Positions 24,101 through 36,380 of a stretch of DNA of 64,000 bases are shown piece by piece. The notes beneath the pieces are model-generated. The model saw only the letters and a list, made by a program, of their open reading frames with translations. It did no database searches and was not told the origin of the DNA. A program made the position numbers and the translations under genes. This DNA is from Albifimbria verrucaria. Its lineage: Eukaryota; Ascomycota; Sordariomycetes; Hypocreales; Stachybotryaceae. Every line of letters begins with the position of its first letter. Positions within the stretch are counted from its first letter, which is position 1. Location of the stretch: the NCBI GenBank assembly GCA_020081605.1, contig JAHREC010000062.1, positions 186,001 through 250,000 of the forward strand. The letters run 5' to 3'.

Positions 24101-24654
24101 TAAACATTTTTATCGTCATATATAGCTTTTATGCGCAATAATGAAAGCGTACCACCCAAGATTCAGAATGGGGTAGGGACTGAAGTCTGTTGTGGCATTG
24201 CATACTTAATATCGCAATAGGAATTTGGTTCATAGTCTTTTACTCAAGTCCTAGATACCGTTCTAGTTAAATTTCGAGCCCAAATTCTGGTGGCTTCGGG
24301 GAAGGGAACCCTCTCCTATATGAAAGGTGGACGTATAAATAATGTGACAAAGACCTTTTGCGTTATTGAGCATGTTATACAATATCTACAAAGTAATGAT
24401 AGACTGGTCCAGTTCTGACGAAGAATAATGAGCCTGAATTTGGCTGGACCGCAGTGAAAACCCTTTCAACAAGACCCTTCACTCCAGCTAGTGACATTTC
24501 TTCATGAAAGTAAAAGGCCTCTTTTGGAGAGAATTTTGAAGCACAAGTAAGATGAGATAATACTTAATTTTCTACCATACAGGGCCACATATATCCTTAA
24601 AACCATGGAGTATGTGGTGCATTGCATATCAAGAACCTTTGTGCACAATAGGGT
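21127..24654. other. Long gene-poor spacer
   Basis: About 3.5 kb rich in stops in all frames. Short frames at 22290-22484 and 22740-23018 (minus) have no recognised motif. It could be decayed repeat sequence; I found no terminal repeats or transposase motifs. Confidence 0.35.
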
Positions 24655-24870
24655 TCAAGGGTTTGCAGCCTTGATTACTTCTACCTTCTTGTCTCCTGCT
24701 GTCTTTTGGCGCATCTCCAATTCTCGGCCAGCATCAGAAACTTGAAGGGTATCTCGGTCGTTGATGGTCTTTACTGTTCCAGTTTGTCTATCTGACCTCG
24801 GCATCACGGCTGCAGCATGTAGTATTGATGCGCCAGCAAGACAGGTAAGAATATGCTTGAGAGCAACCAT
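24655..24870 (-). CDS. Small secreted protein, 71 residues, cysteine-free mature chain
   Basis: ATG 24870, stop 24655. The first 20 residues (MVALKHILTCLAGASILHAA) form a typical signal peptide. The remaining about 50 residues are highly charged, with no cysteine and no hydrophobic segment (RQTGTVKTINDRDTLQVSDA). A TATAAATA box on the minus strand at 25044-25051 lies about 175 bases upstream. No family recognised. It may be longer if a 3' intron exists. Confidence 0.5.
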   Translation of the reverse strand: MVALKHILTCLAGASILHAAAVMPRSDRQTGTVKTINDRDTLQVSDAGRELEMRQKTAGDKKVEVIKAANP

Positions 24871-25043
24871 GTTGAGACTTGAAAATGGTGTTTTGGGGAA
24901 TGGAAGAATAAGAGCAAGCTTAGTGCACGCGAGTCACCAAACAGACTTGAGATTAGGTGCGAAGCGAATGGGGTTCACAAAAAGCAAAAGAACAATATCA
25001 TGCGTCCTGGAAGGCAGAGAGTAATTCCAGCTGCAAATCGCGG

Positions 25044-25051
25044 TATTTATA
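25044..25051 (-). promoter_or_regulatory. TATA box of the small secreted protein gene
   Basis: TATAAATA on the minus strand, about 175 bases before the start codon at 24870. Confidence 0.4.
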
Positions 25052-26916
25052 GACGAGTGAGGGTGGCTTTGGCTGGCACGCCACCCCAGCCAGCTGAAAA
25101 CAAAAACCCAGATTCGTGATGGTTAGACCTTGGCACCATGTGATTTGACCAGCCAAGGAAAAACCCCGCCTATCATTCCTTGATCTTCCTCGGCTCTTCA
25201 ATGGATCATGATTTGAGTTCTGGTTGCGTATATTGACATCCCTTTGCATAGTCTCGTATAGGATACTTGGTATTTTGCTTTCCTTGCCATTATGCTTTTT
25301 TTCTTGAGAAATTACCTAGAGCATAGATTCACGATTATTAATCTGCAGATAAGTGCATGAGCTGTCTGAAACCACTCAACGTTCTAATATGTACCCAGCA
25401 TGCGTCCTGGGGTGAAAATGGTTTACATTACGTCGGTGATGAAACGTTCTGAAATTAGCCATCTAGGTTGAATTGGAGTTTGTTTAAGCTCATTTCAGAA
25501 TAACTACCACCTTCCGTATGCTTGTGCCTGATTCCATTTTAAGCTATCACTTGACATACTCCCTTGATATTTTGGTATCCCTTCAAATGGCTTATTCCGG
25601 TACATAGCATCTTTTCCGCCTCTCGTGACAAGAGCGTGCCATGTGCTGAGTTAATTTCAGTGGCAAGTTAACATCAATTCTGGATCCTCATCCCTTCGCC
25701 GACTCGACTCACCGGCTCAACAATGATTCCATCTATATACCTACTTCTAAAGCACAAAAACTCAAGATCAATGTCCAAGATTTCAAGCAGTTGATGCAAA
25801 CTGTAAACCACAAGCCATCGTTGTCTTCTAATGGAAATGTGAGTTGTAGCTTGCATGCCGTATCATCACCATCACTTACACAAACAATTATTGTAAAGCT
25901 TTGACTTGAGTACCGTTCTGTCTCACGCCAGAAATGCAGTAATCTCAGGACAGCTCAAGCCTAATAGGTGTTATCGTATCACGGCTGTGGACATCAAAAA
26001 TCATGCTAGTATATCTATGATCAGCTAGTTGACTAGACTTTTTATAGTTGGTTTATACCTAGTTTTAATTGGTTAACTCCAGGGCTTGCTACCTGTTCTG
26101 CTCCTTGGGGCACTGATGGAGATACGCTTGTGTTCCATAAACCACGCCTCGCCTCCTCTCAACCCGATTGACGAAGCCAGGGTACCTGTATGTTGTTTTC
26201 AAACTAATGATGTCATAACCACTTCCATGTGGGCCAGGTGTGGTCTTCTGTAGCAGTATCAAGGGTCTTATTCCCACGAGACACATGATAATACAGAGTT
26301 CCTTTTAAGCTTACTTGCCATAACCGATACCTTTCCTCGTATTCCGCGAAGGTAGTGTGGTTGTGATTATTATTCCGATACTTTTCTTATGCAGCATAAT
26401 ATTGCAGTCTTGGTAAATCGTCTAGAATCGCACCAGGTTAGGCCGAAGTCATGACCAGAAGATCAACAGGATGCTGCATGTGATAAGAACGGCTGCTCTT
26501 TCTCCAGCAATCATGGCAGAGCACAGTTTCTTGGACAGTTTTCGCAGCCCTCTTCGAACCTATCAACCCTTAATTGTCATATGATAAGCTCACTTGCCGG
26601 CGACAATTGTAACTCGCACATGGTCTACCACTGCCGACGAAAACACAAAACAACCGCTACGAGGATGTTGTTCGGGTCAAAAAATGCGAGACGGACCAAG
26701 TATTCCGACCCATCCATTGTCCAAAGGAGAAACCGGGTACGGCAACCACCAATCAGCAACGTCATTACTACTGCATCCTTATGATAAAGGCAACTTGTAG
26801 GCCTCCTAGAAAAATTGCACCAATGAAGGGACCTAGTTTCTCTCCGCAATATTTAGGTGCATTAGCACGGCAGTTAGCCATGTAAGCATAAACATTGATA
26901 TCCTTGACAAAGTATC

Positions 26917-26924
26917 TATAAATA
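26917..26924 (+). promoter_or_regulatory. TATA box of the PL3 gene
   Basis: TATAAATA about 85-90 bases upstream of the PL3 start codon at 27008, a usual distance for a strongly induced secreted-enzyme gene. Confidence 0.5.
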
Positions 26925-27007
26925 TTGTGGTTTTCCTCGTGGGTATTAAATAGCGACTGCGTTATCAGCAGGAATTCTCACAGTTACCAAAAATCTGTTT
27001 TGACATA

Positions 27008-27864
27008 ATGGTCGCTAACTTCGCCATCGTTGCCCTGGCTGCGCTGCCTGCGGCATTCGCCTGCCTAGGGTATGAGGGTGGTCTTCCCAAGCCCACGTCA
27101 ACCAAGCAAATTTCTGCGCCTATTTACGTCAAGGCTGGCCAAGTCTTTGATGCTGGCTGGGCAAAGTATGATAGAAACCCTAGCAGCTGCAACGGGCAAA
27201 ACGAGGGCGGCGAGAAAGACACAGCCTTCGTTGTTGAGAAAGGTGGTACCCTACGCAATGTCATCATTGGTAAGACAGCTGGAGAAGGCGTTTACTGCAA
27301 GGGAGGTGGTTGTAACCTTGAGTTTGTCTGGTTTGAGGACGTGTGTGAGGATGCCATCTCGATTGTAAGTGGTGCCACCATGAGAGCCTTGCATTAATCT
27401 AATCGAAAACTTCAGAAAGATGATAAAGCAGGCGATGTGACTTGGATTGTTGGTGGAGGAGCCTATCACGCCTCTGACAAAATTATCCAACACAATGGAT
27501 GCGGCAAAGTAAATGTTAGTATTGGCATCAGGTATATCTATTCTAAAACTTGCGGAGATGCTAACATATTTTCCCAGATCATCAACTTCTATGCTGAGGA
27601 TTATGGTAAGGTTTATCGTTCGTGTGGAACCGTAAGTAAAGCCTTTGCAACCTCCGGAGTATTCGGTAACTTACTAAATCACCATAGTGTCAAAAATGCG
27701 CTCGTGAAGTCTACATCGAAGGAGTCACAGCTCGCAAGGGCGGTGAGGTTGCTGGTATCACTAAATCAAATGGTGACAAGGCTACGCTGAAAAACGTTTG
27801 CACTGACGCCAAAACGCCTTGCCAGAACTACAGCGGCCCTGGAGTAAAGGACGGTCCGTGCTGA
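27008..27864 (+). CDS. Secreted pectate lyase, polysaccharide lyase family 3 (intact)
   Basis: Cleaves polygalacturonate by beta-elimination in the plant wall. Signal peptide [18 protein letters not shown]. Family markers: [22 protein letters not shown] segment (here [20 protein letters not shown]), [26 protein letters not shown], then [44 protein letters not shown] and a Cys-rich end finishing DGPC. Four exons, 27008-27364, 27416-27514, 27578-27631 and 27688-27864, with GTAAGT/GTTAGT donors. Spliced length about 228 residues matches PL3. Eight or more cysteines fit disulfides. No frameshift, unlike most neighbours. Confidence 0.93.
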
Positions 27865-29441
27865 ATAAAGAGTAATTCTGCCGGGCTCGACTCTGTTTCC
27901 CTGTGGAATCAAGCAGATTTTTACTTTCTATTCTCATATTTTCCGCTTCTTCAGCTAGTCGATTTGATCTGCTAGCATTTATATTAGCAGCCACTTTACG
28001 CAATTCTTACTATTGAGCTGTCTATGTCGTCCAGGACAAGAGGATTTGCACATTCGTGATTGTTATAATGACATGTTCAAAGATCCAAAATTCCCACAAT
28101 GTAAATGCAATTGACAATATCCTAATCACTCAGAGCGGAGAACTACGGGACTTTACGGATATCTGTTCAAGTACAGTTCTCGGCTCTTGAATCACGGTCA
28201 GTACAGTACAATGGAAGAGGTTTAGATCAAGACCATTTCATTGAAACTGATCATAGAAGTTCTCATGAGTCCTTCCTCTAATCCACACGGCTAATTTCAA
28301 CCCATGCGGGATAGTGAAGCCATTGTAATCATCCCTCATTGACGCTCGCTATTTACAGCTTTATCCAGCCTCTTCTGGTCAGTCAATAAAGGACAAAAAA
28401 TATCGTTAGTTAAGCCTCTCTGCAATGTAAACAGAGTTACCAGACTCCCGCTATGAAATTGTAGTTCACAGCTACATGTACTGCTACACCGCACAGCGAA
28501 ACAGCAAAAGTTCTTCATGGCTTCACTAAAGTACCTGGCCGACCCAGGCTTCTTGACGACACCTTTTTGTTAAAAATGTATCTGAATTAGATACATCGTA
28601 TATTACATAGTGGCTACTGGTTTAGTTCTAGGCCCATTGAATGTGCACAGGAGTTGTTGAGATCTCACAAATGTACAGTTACTTTCTTCAGAATGGAATA
28701 TTATATTATTCCTTCTTACTCAGAAGAGACACAGATAGCGGCTGTTTGAAATTGATTTAAATATTGATCTTTCTCGCAACCTTTCGGTAAAGATCAACTT
28801 GTTGGAGAGAAGGGTACAATATTTACTAGGTTCAACCCAATGTCACTAATCTAATATTCCTGATATAAGCCTTCCGCTATGGAGTACCTCGGCAAGAACA
28901 ACAAAAAAATGGTTTAGTTGTTATAAATGTGCGTAGATCACAGCTCATCCTAGCTCTTCGCGCTGGGCCTTTTGCTTGGTTCTTGGTATTTCACGAAGTC
29001 GTCACATAAGCGATGCCAGGCAATTCGGTTATCCAACGGCATCTAAACCCAGCTTCTACGCCAGTCCTACCTTGCTTCCAACTCTGTGCTGTTTCTAAAG
29101 TGAACTATTTAGTAAGCACAGTGAGCATGAAGCTGTCTTCTTTACAAGTCGCCTTCAACTTAGTAATTGCATGACCGTTAATGACCAAAGAACCACCTAC
29201 AAAGCAATGGGCGACGCACTTCACATTTCCACACCCTTTATGGTTTAGGAAGTCCTTCGGTCACCATATCAACAAACTTGGGAGCAAAATGTAGTCAAGG
29301 CTACTCATGTCCCATATAGTTAAAACAGCCGAATTCACGGAAGTAGAGATTCGCTAGAAATGTATTCGTTCAAATCTAAGCTTTGATATGTACAGAAGTA
29401 ATATATACAAGTTGAATCCTAAACCCTAGATGCAAATCATT
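27865..29441. other. Spacer between PL3 and AA9-1
   Basis: No gene or repeat recognised. Confidence 0.45.
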
Positions 29442-30412
29442 CTACATGCGGAACTGGCGAGAGTGGCCACGAGCAAGCATCTTGGCCTTCTTAGCAGCAG
29501 CGCGCTTAGCCTTGCGACGACGGGTGGCGGGGCAGTCATCCTTCTCAGGTTCCTCCTCAGCGGGCTCAGGCACAGTAGGGGTAGCAGTAGGGGTCGCAGG
29601 AGAAGAGGGGCAGCAGAAGGGGTGGCGCTAGGGACAGTAGGTGTGCCAGAGGGAGTGACAGGCTTGGTTGGGCTACCAGAGCCAGATCCATACAGCTTGG
29701 GGCCAGGAATCTCGTAGCTGGTCAAAGTCGTGTAAGGGTTGAACTTGATACCGGGGCATCAGCTGTGTACAGCTCCGTTGCGACAACGCCTTCGGGGTTG
29801 TCAGTGCCTGATCCGGTGATGGCGATGTTGAAGCACTGAGGATAGTTCTGAGCACCGTTGGTCTCGCCAGCACCATGCATAGCAATAATCTCATGTCGGA
29901 AGACGTAATTACCCGCGGCCAAGGTGGATGGAACAGTGGTAGTCCAGGTGTTGTTGTTCTTTATCAAGTCGGTGGCAGCCCAGGTCTGAGTATCAAGATT
30001 GATGCCGGCTTCATCAATCTTGACCCACTTAAGAGCAGTCTTGTCAGCATCGGCGCAGTCACCGGCGCACTTCGCGACATAAGTGAAAACTGGACCAATG
30101 TGGGACTCTGGCCAGGCAGACCAGTTGAAGTCGACTTTTCCACCAGCAGCGACAGTAGCTGAGCTAGTAGCGGCCTTGGAGTTCTTGTGGCAGGCAATGT
30201 CGGCGGTGCCATACTCCGAGGGAGAAACGAAGCCATTATCCAGATTCTCGGCATACCAACCAGCAGTCTCTGGGGGTCTGACCGTTCTTGATCATGTAGT
30301 AGTAGTTGAGCAAGAAACCTCCCTGGCTGACACCATCGACGGAAAAGGAGGGGACCGTGCCGTGGGCAGCAACGGCAGCGGCAAAGCTGAGAAGGGCAGT
30401 AGTGGTCTTCAT
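29442..30412 (-). CDS. AA9 lytic polysaccharide monooxygenase with acidic-then-basic C-terminal tail (three frameshifts)
   Basis: Copper enzyme that oxidatively cleaves cellulose-type polysaccharides, secreted. MKTTTALLSFAAAVAA is the signal peptide and the mature chain begins HGTVPSF, supplying the N-terminal His of the copper brace. The second His is in PESHIGPVFTYVAKC; the axial region is NYPQCFNIAITGSG. The tail runs through a Pro/Thr/Ser linker, an acidic PEPAEEEPEKDD and then RRRKAKRAAAKKAKMLARGH before the stop at 29442-29444. One-base losses at G5 30272-30276, 29751-29752 and G4 29607-29610. No CBM1 is seen. Tail function is unknown. Confidence 0.87.
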
Positions 30413-32346
30413 CTTGGATAGGTAAATGTAGATCTGAGTGAAAGTGACCTTTGAATGATTGTAATGAATGGTTTCAAATGAGCGAAAGAATCAGTCGACC
30501 AGCTTCACACAGTGAAGGATGACAATAGTAATGAATGAAGAAGAGTTGAATGAGAGCGTTGAGAAAGAACGACTACGCTTGAGAGAATGGAAGATGATAG
30601 TGTCCCCAATGCCGCCTTCTTATCCTTCTGTGGTTCTCCTAATTTTTTGTTCCTTGGCTAGGTACCGCGTGTTTGGTGTTTCATCTTGCGGCGGCCGGAC
30701 ACTTCGGACGAAGCCTTGGCCCATGCTTTGCAGCTTTGGTGTCGTAGTGATTGTCGAGCCTGAAACAAGTCGACATTAATGCATGGATCTTCGGTAAACT
30801 CGGTATACGGGATGTGGGCTGCCCTTACATTAGTTCGATTAAAATGTCGATGCGATTGGCCGCGATCCTGTACCCGTCTGCCATCCCACCAGAAATGGGT
30901 TTAATCTTCCCCTTGATCACGCCATCAGATTGCATGGATTAGTTTTGAGCAGCATGTTCATTCGTGCAATTATCGTGACAGTCTTCAGGCTGGCGCTTCC
31001 AGATGGCCAGAATGACAAGACGACATAGGAGCCATGAGTTTACAGCGGCAACTGGGATCATGCTTTGCATCATCCTCACATTAATTACTTCGCGACTTTC
31101 TATCAGAGGCGGACAGAGATCACTTCGATTTTGAGCGTGGCAATGTCCATCTCTCACTCAATTTGAATCTCAATCAATCAGTGAGAATAGTCAATCTGGG
31201 TTATCTGATGTTCCAGATAAACTCGCGTCTCCACAGGACTTTACCCCTTGCCGTATCCATGGTCCGGCGCTTGTTGACTGGTGGGAATTCTTTGCGAGCA
31301 AGGGGACCCTGCCCACATTCCTAGCATGCATTACCTTGATTACCCCTAATCAAGACAAGGGGGCAAGTGGGTGACAGGACAAAAGGGACCGCAAAACTAG
31401 CTGTTCATATGATAGCCACGTAGGGAAAATATATATATGTATATAATAGAGCCAACCTGCTTGGGTATAAACATTATCCAGGTTATATTTATTTCTCTCT
31501 AAAAGGTTGCTGAGTGTATGAAAGAATGCCCAAAGGGTGGTCAGCTGTTTTGCTGTCCTTGTTACGGATGACTTTGTCGCCTACTTTGAGAGGCATGTAA
31601 TCAAATTAATATGTGTGATACCCATGTATGGCGATCATTGGAGACAACCATGTTCCAGACATATCATGCTCCTCCGATTACGGCATGGCTTCCTCGGCTC
31701 AGTCGTCTATCCATTCATTAGTTCACCCACGAAATTCACCACGAGGCAGGAAATAGTCTTGAGGTTAGGAAGCAACAGTCTGATACTGTATGACTTCCTG
31801 CGGAACGAATGCGCCCTTTACGCCAACTTCAAGTACAGCCGTGATATTACCTACTCCCAGGCTCAATCATGTCATTATAAACATGAGGTCTGAACAAAAT
31901 CTGTTTGCACATAAGTTGGGTTTTGGTATACACAGCTGGCTCATCAGTGCTATCTTGCCTCAATTAATGATAGTCTCAGTAGTTAATTGCGGGGTATCTA
32001 CAGACAAGGTCCATGGTCGTATGAGTGCTTCTGAAGTTCCGTCATGTAAATAGCTGTATGAGCCAATACGACAGTGGCTACTTCGTACCCTATACAGACG
32101 ATCACAGTCAATCCTGCAACCATAGATGTCCACCTCATTCATTAAGCACTTAGGGCTCAATAGCCTTGAGAGAAGAAATATTAGAATTTCCTATTGTTAG
32201 CTTTCATGCCGTGGAATCGATGCTCAAGCACGGAGTCCATATCCAACGAGGTACCATGTTAAAATGGAGAGACCTAGCATAGTATAATAAAGCCATGATC
32301 ACAGTATAAAAATGTGTAGTTATTAACGCGTTGTATTCATGAATTG
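30413..32346. other. Spacer upstream of AA9-1 with a perfect inverted repeat
   Basis: No convincing gene; the 118-codon plus frame at 31537-31893 has no motif. A perfect palindrome, TTGATTA-CCCC-TAATCAA, lies at 31336-31353. A TA-rich tract is at about 31425-31450. Confidence 0.4.
31336..31353. repeat. Perfect 7-bp inverted repeat upstream of AA9-1
   Basis: TTGATTA, loop CCCC, TAATCAA; about 920 bases upstream of the AA9-1 start codon. Confidence 0.5.
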
Positions 32347-33584
32347 TCAAGTCCTAATATACGCACTGAGCTTGTGCAGCGCTTCTTGAAGAACCTCGGT
32401 TTCACTGACATAGCCAATACGGACGAAGCCATTGAAGTCAGTCCCATTCCCAAAGCATTTGGTGCCTGGCAGCAACATAACTTTCGTTGCCTGTAGTAAG
32501 TCTTTGCAGAAGTTTTCATCATCTACTGGCTGTCCATCACGCCTGAACTGTATAAACGCAGTCGTACCAGCACGTGGCTTGACCCATGAAACTATTCCGT
32601 CATGGTCTTGGACAAATTTATCCACGAGTGCGAGATTCTGCTGTGCAAGCTTCAAATTTCGTGCGATAAGCCCAGAGCGTACTTCTTCGCTAAGTGCGTA
32701 ACGCGCGATCTGGTCATCAATCTGTGAGACGCTGATTGTAGTGTAGTCGCGTGCCATAGCAATGTTTTCTATGATGCTGTCGTCGGGAGAAATAATCCAT
32801 CCAACACGAATACCAGCAAGGGCCCATGCTTTCGACATCGAAGAGGTTGCTACGACCTTTCTATAGCCCATGGAGATTATAGATGGCGGGAGTTGTGTCT
32901 CCGTCAGACCATGGAAAAGTGGGCTGTATACCTCATCAGAGAACACAATTAGATCGTGCTTTCGTGCGATGTCTACCACCTCGGCCAAGAAGTCTCGAGG
33001 TATGACAGCACCGGTGGGGTTGTTGGGATTGTTGATGATAATCATCTAGGCCATGTTGAGCTTTACCGATCATACTTCACAATAGCTAGGTTACATACCT
33101 TGGTATTTGTTTTGATAAGGAATTTGAGAGTCTCGATGCTGGGTACCCAACCATCCTTCTCCTCCAACCTCCAAAGCGAAACCGAGGCTCCGAGGCTCTC
33201 AGGAACAGTGTACAACTGTTGATATGTTGGATAGACGCAAATGACATGATCGCCTGGGCCTATAAGTGTATATAGTACCAGACTATTGGCTGAAATCGCC
33301 CCTTGCATAACAACCACAGAGCCCGGTGAAACAGTAGCTGCATTAGGCTCCCCATTGTAGAGACTGGCGATTTTGCTACGTAGGTCGTTAGATCCACGAA
33401 TCTCGCCGTATGTTAACCTGGTTGAGAAGTCGACTAATGTTGGCGGCTTTTCGCGTGTGTCAAACGATATTAAATCTTGCATGGATATAGATGAACAACA
33501 AGTCTCGGCCACGTTGAGAACGCCTGGCGTCGTCTCATACTTGTCCATCCATTGCTCAACATGGAAGGGCGAAATCTTGACCAT
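32347..33584 (-). CDS. PLP-dependent class I/II aminotransferase-like enzyme (intact)
   Basis: Fold-type I PLP enzyme, similar to fungal proteins often labelled capreomycidine synthase- or aspartate aminotransferase-like. Exon 1 33584-33099 and exon 2 33045-32347, intron 33046-33098 (GTATGT donor, CTAG acceptor). Motifs: LTYGEIRGSNDLRSKIASLY, INNPNNPTGAVIPRDFL, IVFSDEVYSPLFHG, and SSMSKAWALAGIRVGWI with the Schiff-base lysine; the Arg that binds substrate carboxylate is probably in NGFVRIGY. About 395 residues, normal length. No signal peptide, so intracellular. Divergent from a Zn2Cys6 regulator, which suggests local control. Real substrate unknown. Confidence 0.88.
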
Positions 33585-34460
33585 TTTGAGCCGATTTTGC
33601 TATTATGCACTTGGTGAAAATGGAGTTGTAAAGGCTAAGTTGGGTCAACCACCTCAATGACGGCCTGGGGATTAAATACGAACCATTCCAATTCATCCAA
33701 GCAAGCCAAGCTACTCAGATATTACTAGCCTTAGGCTAAAAGCTTCTCGAAAGCATTGGATTGGATTGAACGGCAAAACTGCCTATCTTGGGTTAGTGCA
33801 GATCTCTCTATCACGCCCTTGAGAATGTTATTCTGCACCACCCACTCGTCTTATGTAGGAGGAGGATGCATTTGAAGGTTGCCATATTCTCCAGATTGAT
33901 GCCATGATTCAGTGGTGGCTTTTTAGTTCGTCCGTTGTTCTAATGTTTTTACGGCCAGAACAATTGAAGCACATTCTATAGAGTAGTCTCATCGCCTTGA
34001 GATCGGTAAGGTGCAGTGGTGTTCTCAAATAAGACAGTATCGCTCTAGACGCTAGAGATGTGGCTAAAGTTATTCAAGATAAACACTGCTTATGAGCTGG
34101 ACCAAGTGCGATTTCAAGTCATAAGCATTTATTTCAAGGCGTACGACTATGTAGTGTTCTTCCATAGATATGCTCACGTGCGCCAACCATTTAGCTTCAT
34201 TGCGTAGCTCATACATTAGCCGGTCCGAAAATCCGAGCATACCTCCGAATGACGCACAGTGGAGGCTGAAGTCCGAGTTCATTGGCCTGAACGCCAAATA
34301 TACCAACTTTGGTTAGGGGTGTTTCGAATTTACCATCTCTGCTTTCTCCCCACGCTGCCCTTTCTTTCTCACCCTGGTTCCACGTACGGCTCCCTCCCTT
34401 TCTGGAAGAGGTCGTACAGGCTAAGAGAAAACCCATTCAGCTCTCATAGTTACTTCATGA
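33585..34460. promoter_or_regulatory. Divergent intergenic region between aminotransferase 2 and regulator 3
   Basis: About 880 bases between two start codons pointing outward; probably both promoters. No gene recognised. Confidence 0.35.
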
Positions 34461-36148
34461 ATGGTATGGACCATGATGCAAATGCCCAAGAGAACCCGCA
34501 CTGGATGTGTGGAATGCCGTAGGAAAAAGGCAAAGGTACAAAGTGTTGACTCTGTTTGGCGCCATACGCAAACCCTTAATAATGAAGATAGTGTGACGAG
34601 AAGAAACCAACGTGTTCTCGCTGTTCCAAGTTTCCCAACCTATGCTTTTACGAACTAAGGATGAAGATGGCCGTTGGGAAGACATCTAAAAACGTGCTCG
34701 TAAGTTAGATTACTACCCTCAATAATACGAAAAACATTTCAACATCAAACATTAAATGTACTAATATCTGCTCCCTGTAGCCCACGGGGACTTCCAGTGG
34801 AAGAAGACCAGTTTCAATGGAATACAACCACGCGCAAGCTGGTGCAAAACCTGCAAGATTGGACCTGTTGCGTGCCATTTGCACACCTGTCCCTGTAGCA
34901 TCTTGCTCAGGAAAGGAAGACGAAACGAGAGCATCTCATCTAAACCAATCACAAAGCACAAGTCTACCCCTATACCGGCCAACGTTCTTTCCAGGGATCA
35001 AGTCTCGTGTACACAAGTTTTACCTACACCACTTCATAACGTATACAGCGGCGATCTACTTTCCACTGGATTTAGACAACTTTCTCCAATTGATAATGCC
35101 CACAAGTGAGAGCCGCTGCATCTTTGGGGCTATAATGGCAGCTAGTAGTAGTCATTATTATCGGCTCAGAGGTGCCTACAACACTCATATTGTGGCCATA
35201 GAAGCAACAGTGGAGACATTATCGGCACTCAGAAAAGCACTCATACACGAAGAAACTGGGAGTGAGATACTAGCCACATCATTAATGTTGGCAACGACCT
35301 GTCTTTGTGCAGGCGATACAGCCACCTACCGACAGCACTTGGACGGTGCGCTCAAGACTGTTAGGAGGCGCCCTGCACAAGAACAACCAGACGTCCGTTG
35401 GTCATTCTGTCTCAAGTGGCTAACACAACTTTTTCTGATGAATCAACTTTCTGGGCTTCCATCGCCGGCACCACAAACATATACGTCATATTGGGAACAA
35501 CTATTGGTAATTATGCCAGAATCTGGCAAGATCGATAAAACCACAGGTCTTTCTGTTAATCTAATAGCCCTACTTGATGGCATCTGTGGACTTGAAAGTC
35601 GAAAGAGGGAGGTACTGGTGAATCCGAGCTACAATGCTCAGGAGCACACTTGTGGAGTTCCAACCTCACTGCCAAGAATGTCAAAAGACTTCCACGTTCA
35701 GGTTTTAGAAACGCATTTGTGTGAGCTTAGGGATGGCGTTGTTGCCGCATCTCTGAATAATGGTTGTTTCCCTACCGAGCCAGAGTCTATTCATATTTTA
35801 TTCGTCAATGCAGCACTTCTTTGGTTGTATAAGAGGACTTATGGGTTATACAAGGAACATCCGGACGTTCAAACCACAGTCGATGCAATAATCCATTGGC
35901 TACAGAAGATCGATGAGAATTCTCCTGCCAACACGCCGCTGCTCTGGCCACTTCTCGCGGCTGGTTGCGAGGCTTCCACACAGCGTCAACGCCTCTTCAT
36001 CATGAACAGGATGGCATTAATGATAGCACGTGGGCTTGGAAACTGTAAATTTGTGTTGGAATTTATGATGAAATACTGGCAGGAGGGTGGTGATCTGAGG
36101 TGGGACGTTTTTGCCAAGAATCTTGGTATTGATATCATCTTGTTCTGA
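34461..36148 (+). CDS. Zn(II)2Cys6 transcription factor 3 (intact)
   Basis: Nuclear regulator with an N-terminal zinc cluster split by an intron: TGCVECRRKKAK joins CDEKKPTCSRCSKFPNLC. Exons 34461-34535, 34592-34699 and 34781-36148 keep phase. The ATG could be 34461 or the in-frame one at 34482 (MPKRTRTGC), which looks more typical. The long third exon fits the fungal 'Fungal_trans_2' type: FLHHFITYTA-like KFYLHHFITYTAAIYFPLDL, ASSSHYYRLRGAYN, SLMLATTCLCAGD, TYRQHLDGALKTV and a C-terminal FMMKYWQEGG. Divergent from aminotransferase 2. Different subfamily from regulators 1 and 2. No frameshift. Confidence 0.85.
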
Positions 36149-36380
36149 ACTAAATTACATATACTAGAAGAAAAAAGAATAGAAGAATCAATACATATTA
36201 TTCGGGTTAAATTTATCCCTGGCATAGTAAATGGACTCTTTATAGTACTGCTAAGGTTTGGAACAAAGATCAAACTCTTTGATAGTGTATTGTCCTTTCG
36301 AGTTGATGATTTACCACCAATGTAGAAATTGAAATAGCAATAAGGTAGAATATGAAGTAGGGCAGAGCGAGATTCTTTTT

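Larger units (their letters stand above)
24871..27007. other. Spacer between small secreted protein and PL3
   Basis: No gene seen beyond short frames without family features (25674-25856, 26089-26286, 26581-26849). Confidence 0.4.

Noticed and set aside
31537..31893. 118-codon plus-strand frame
   Set aside because: No motif, no signal peptide, no homology pattern recognised; probably chance in an empty spacer.
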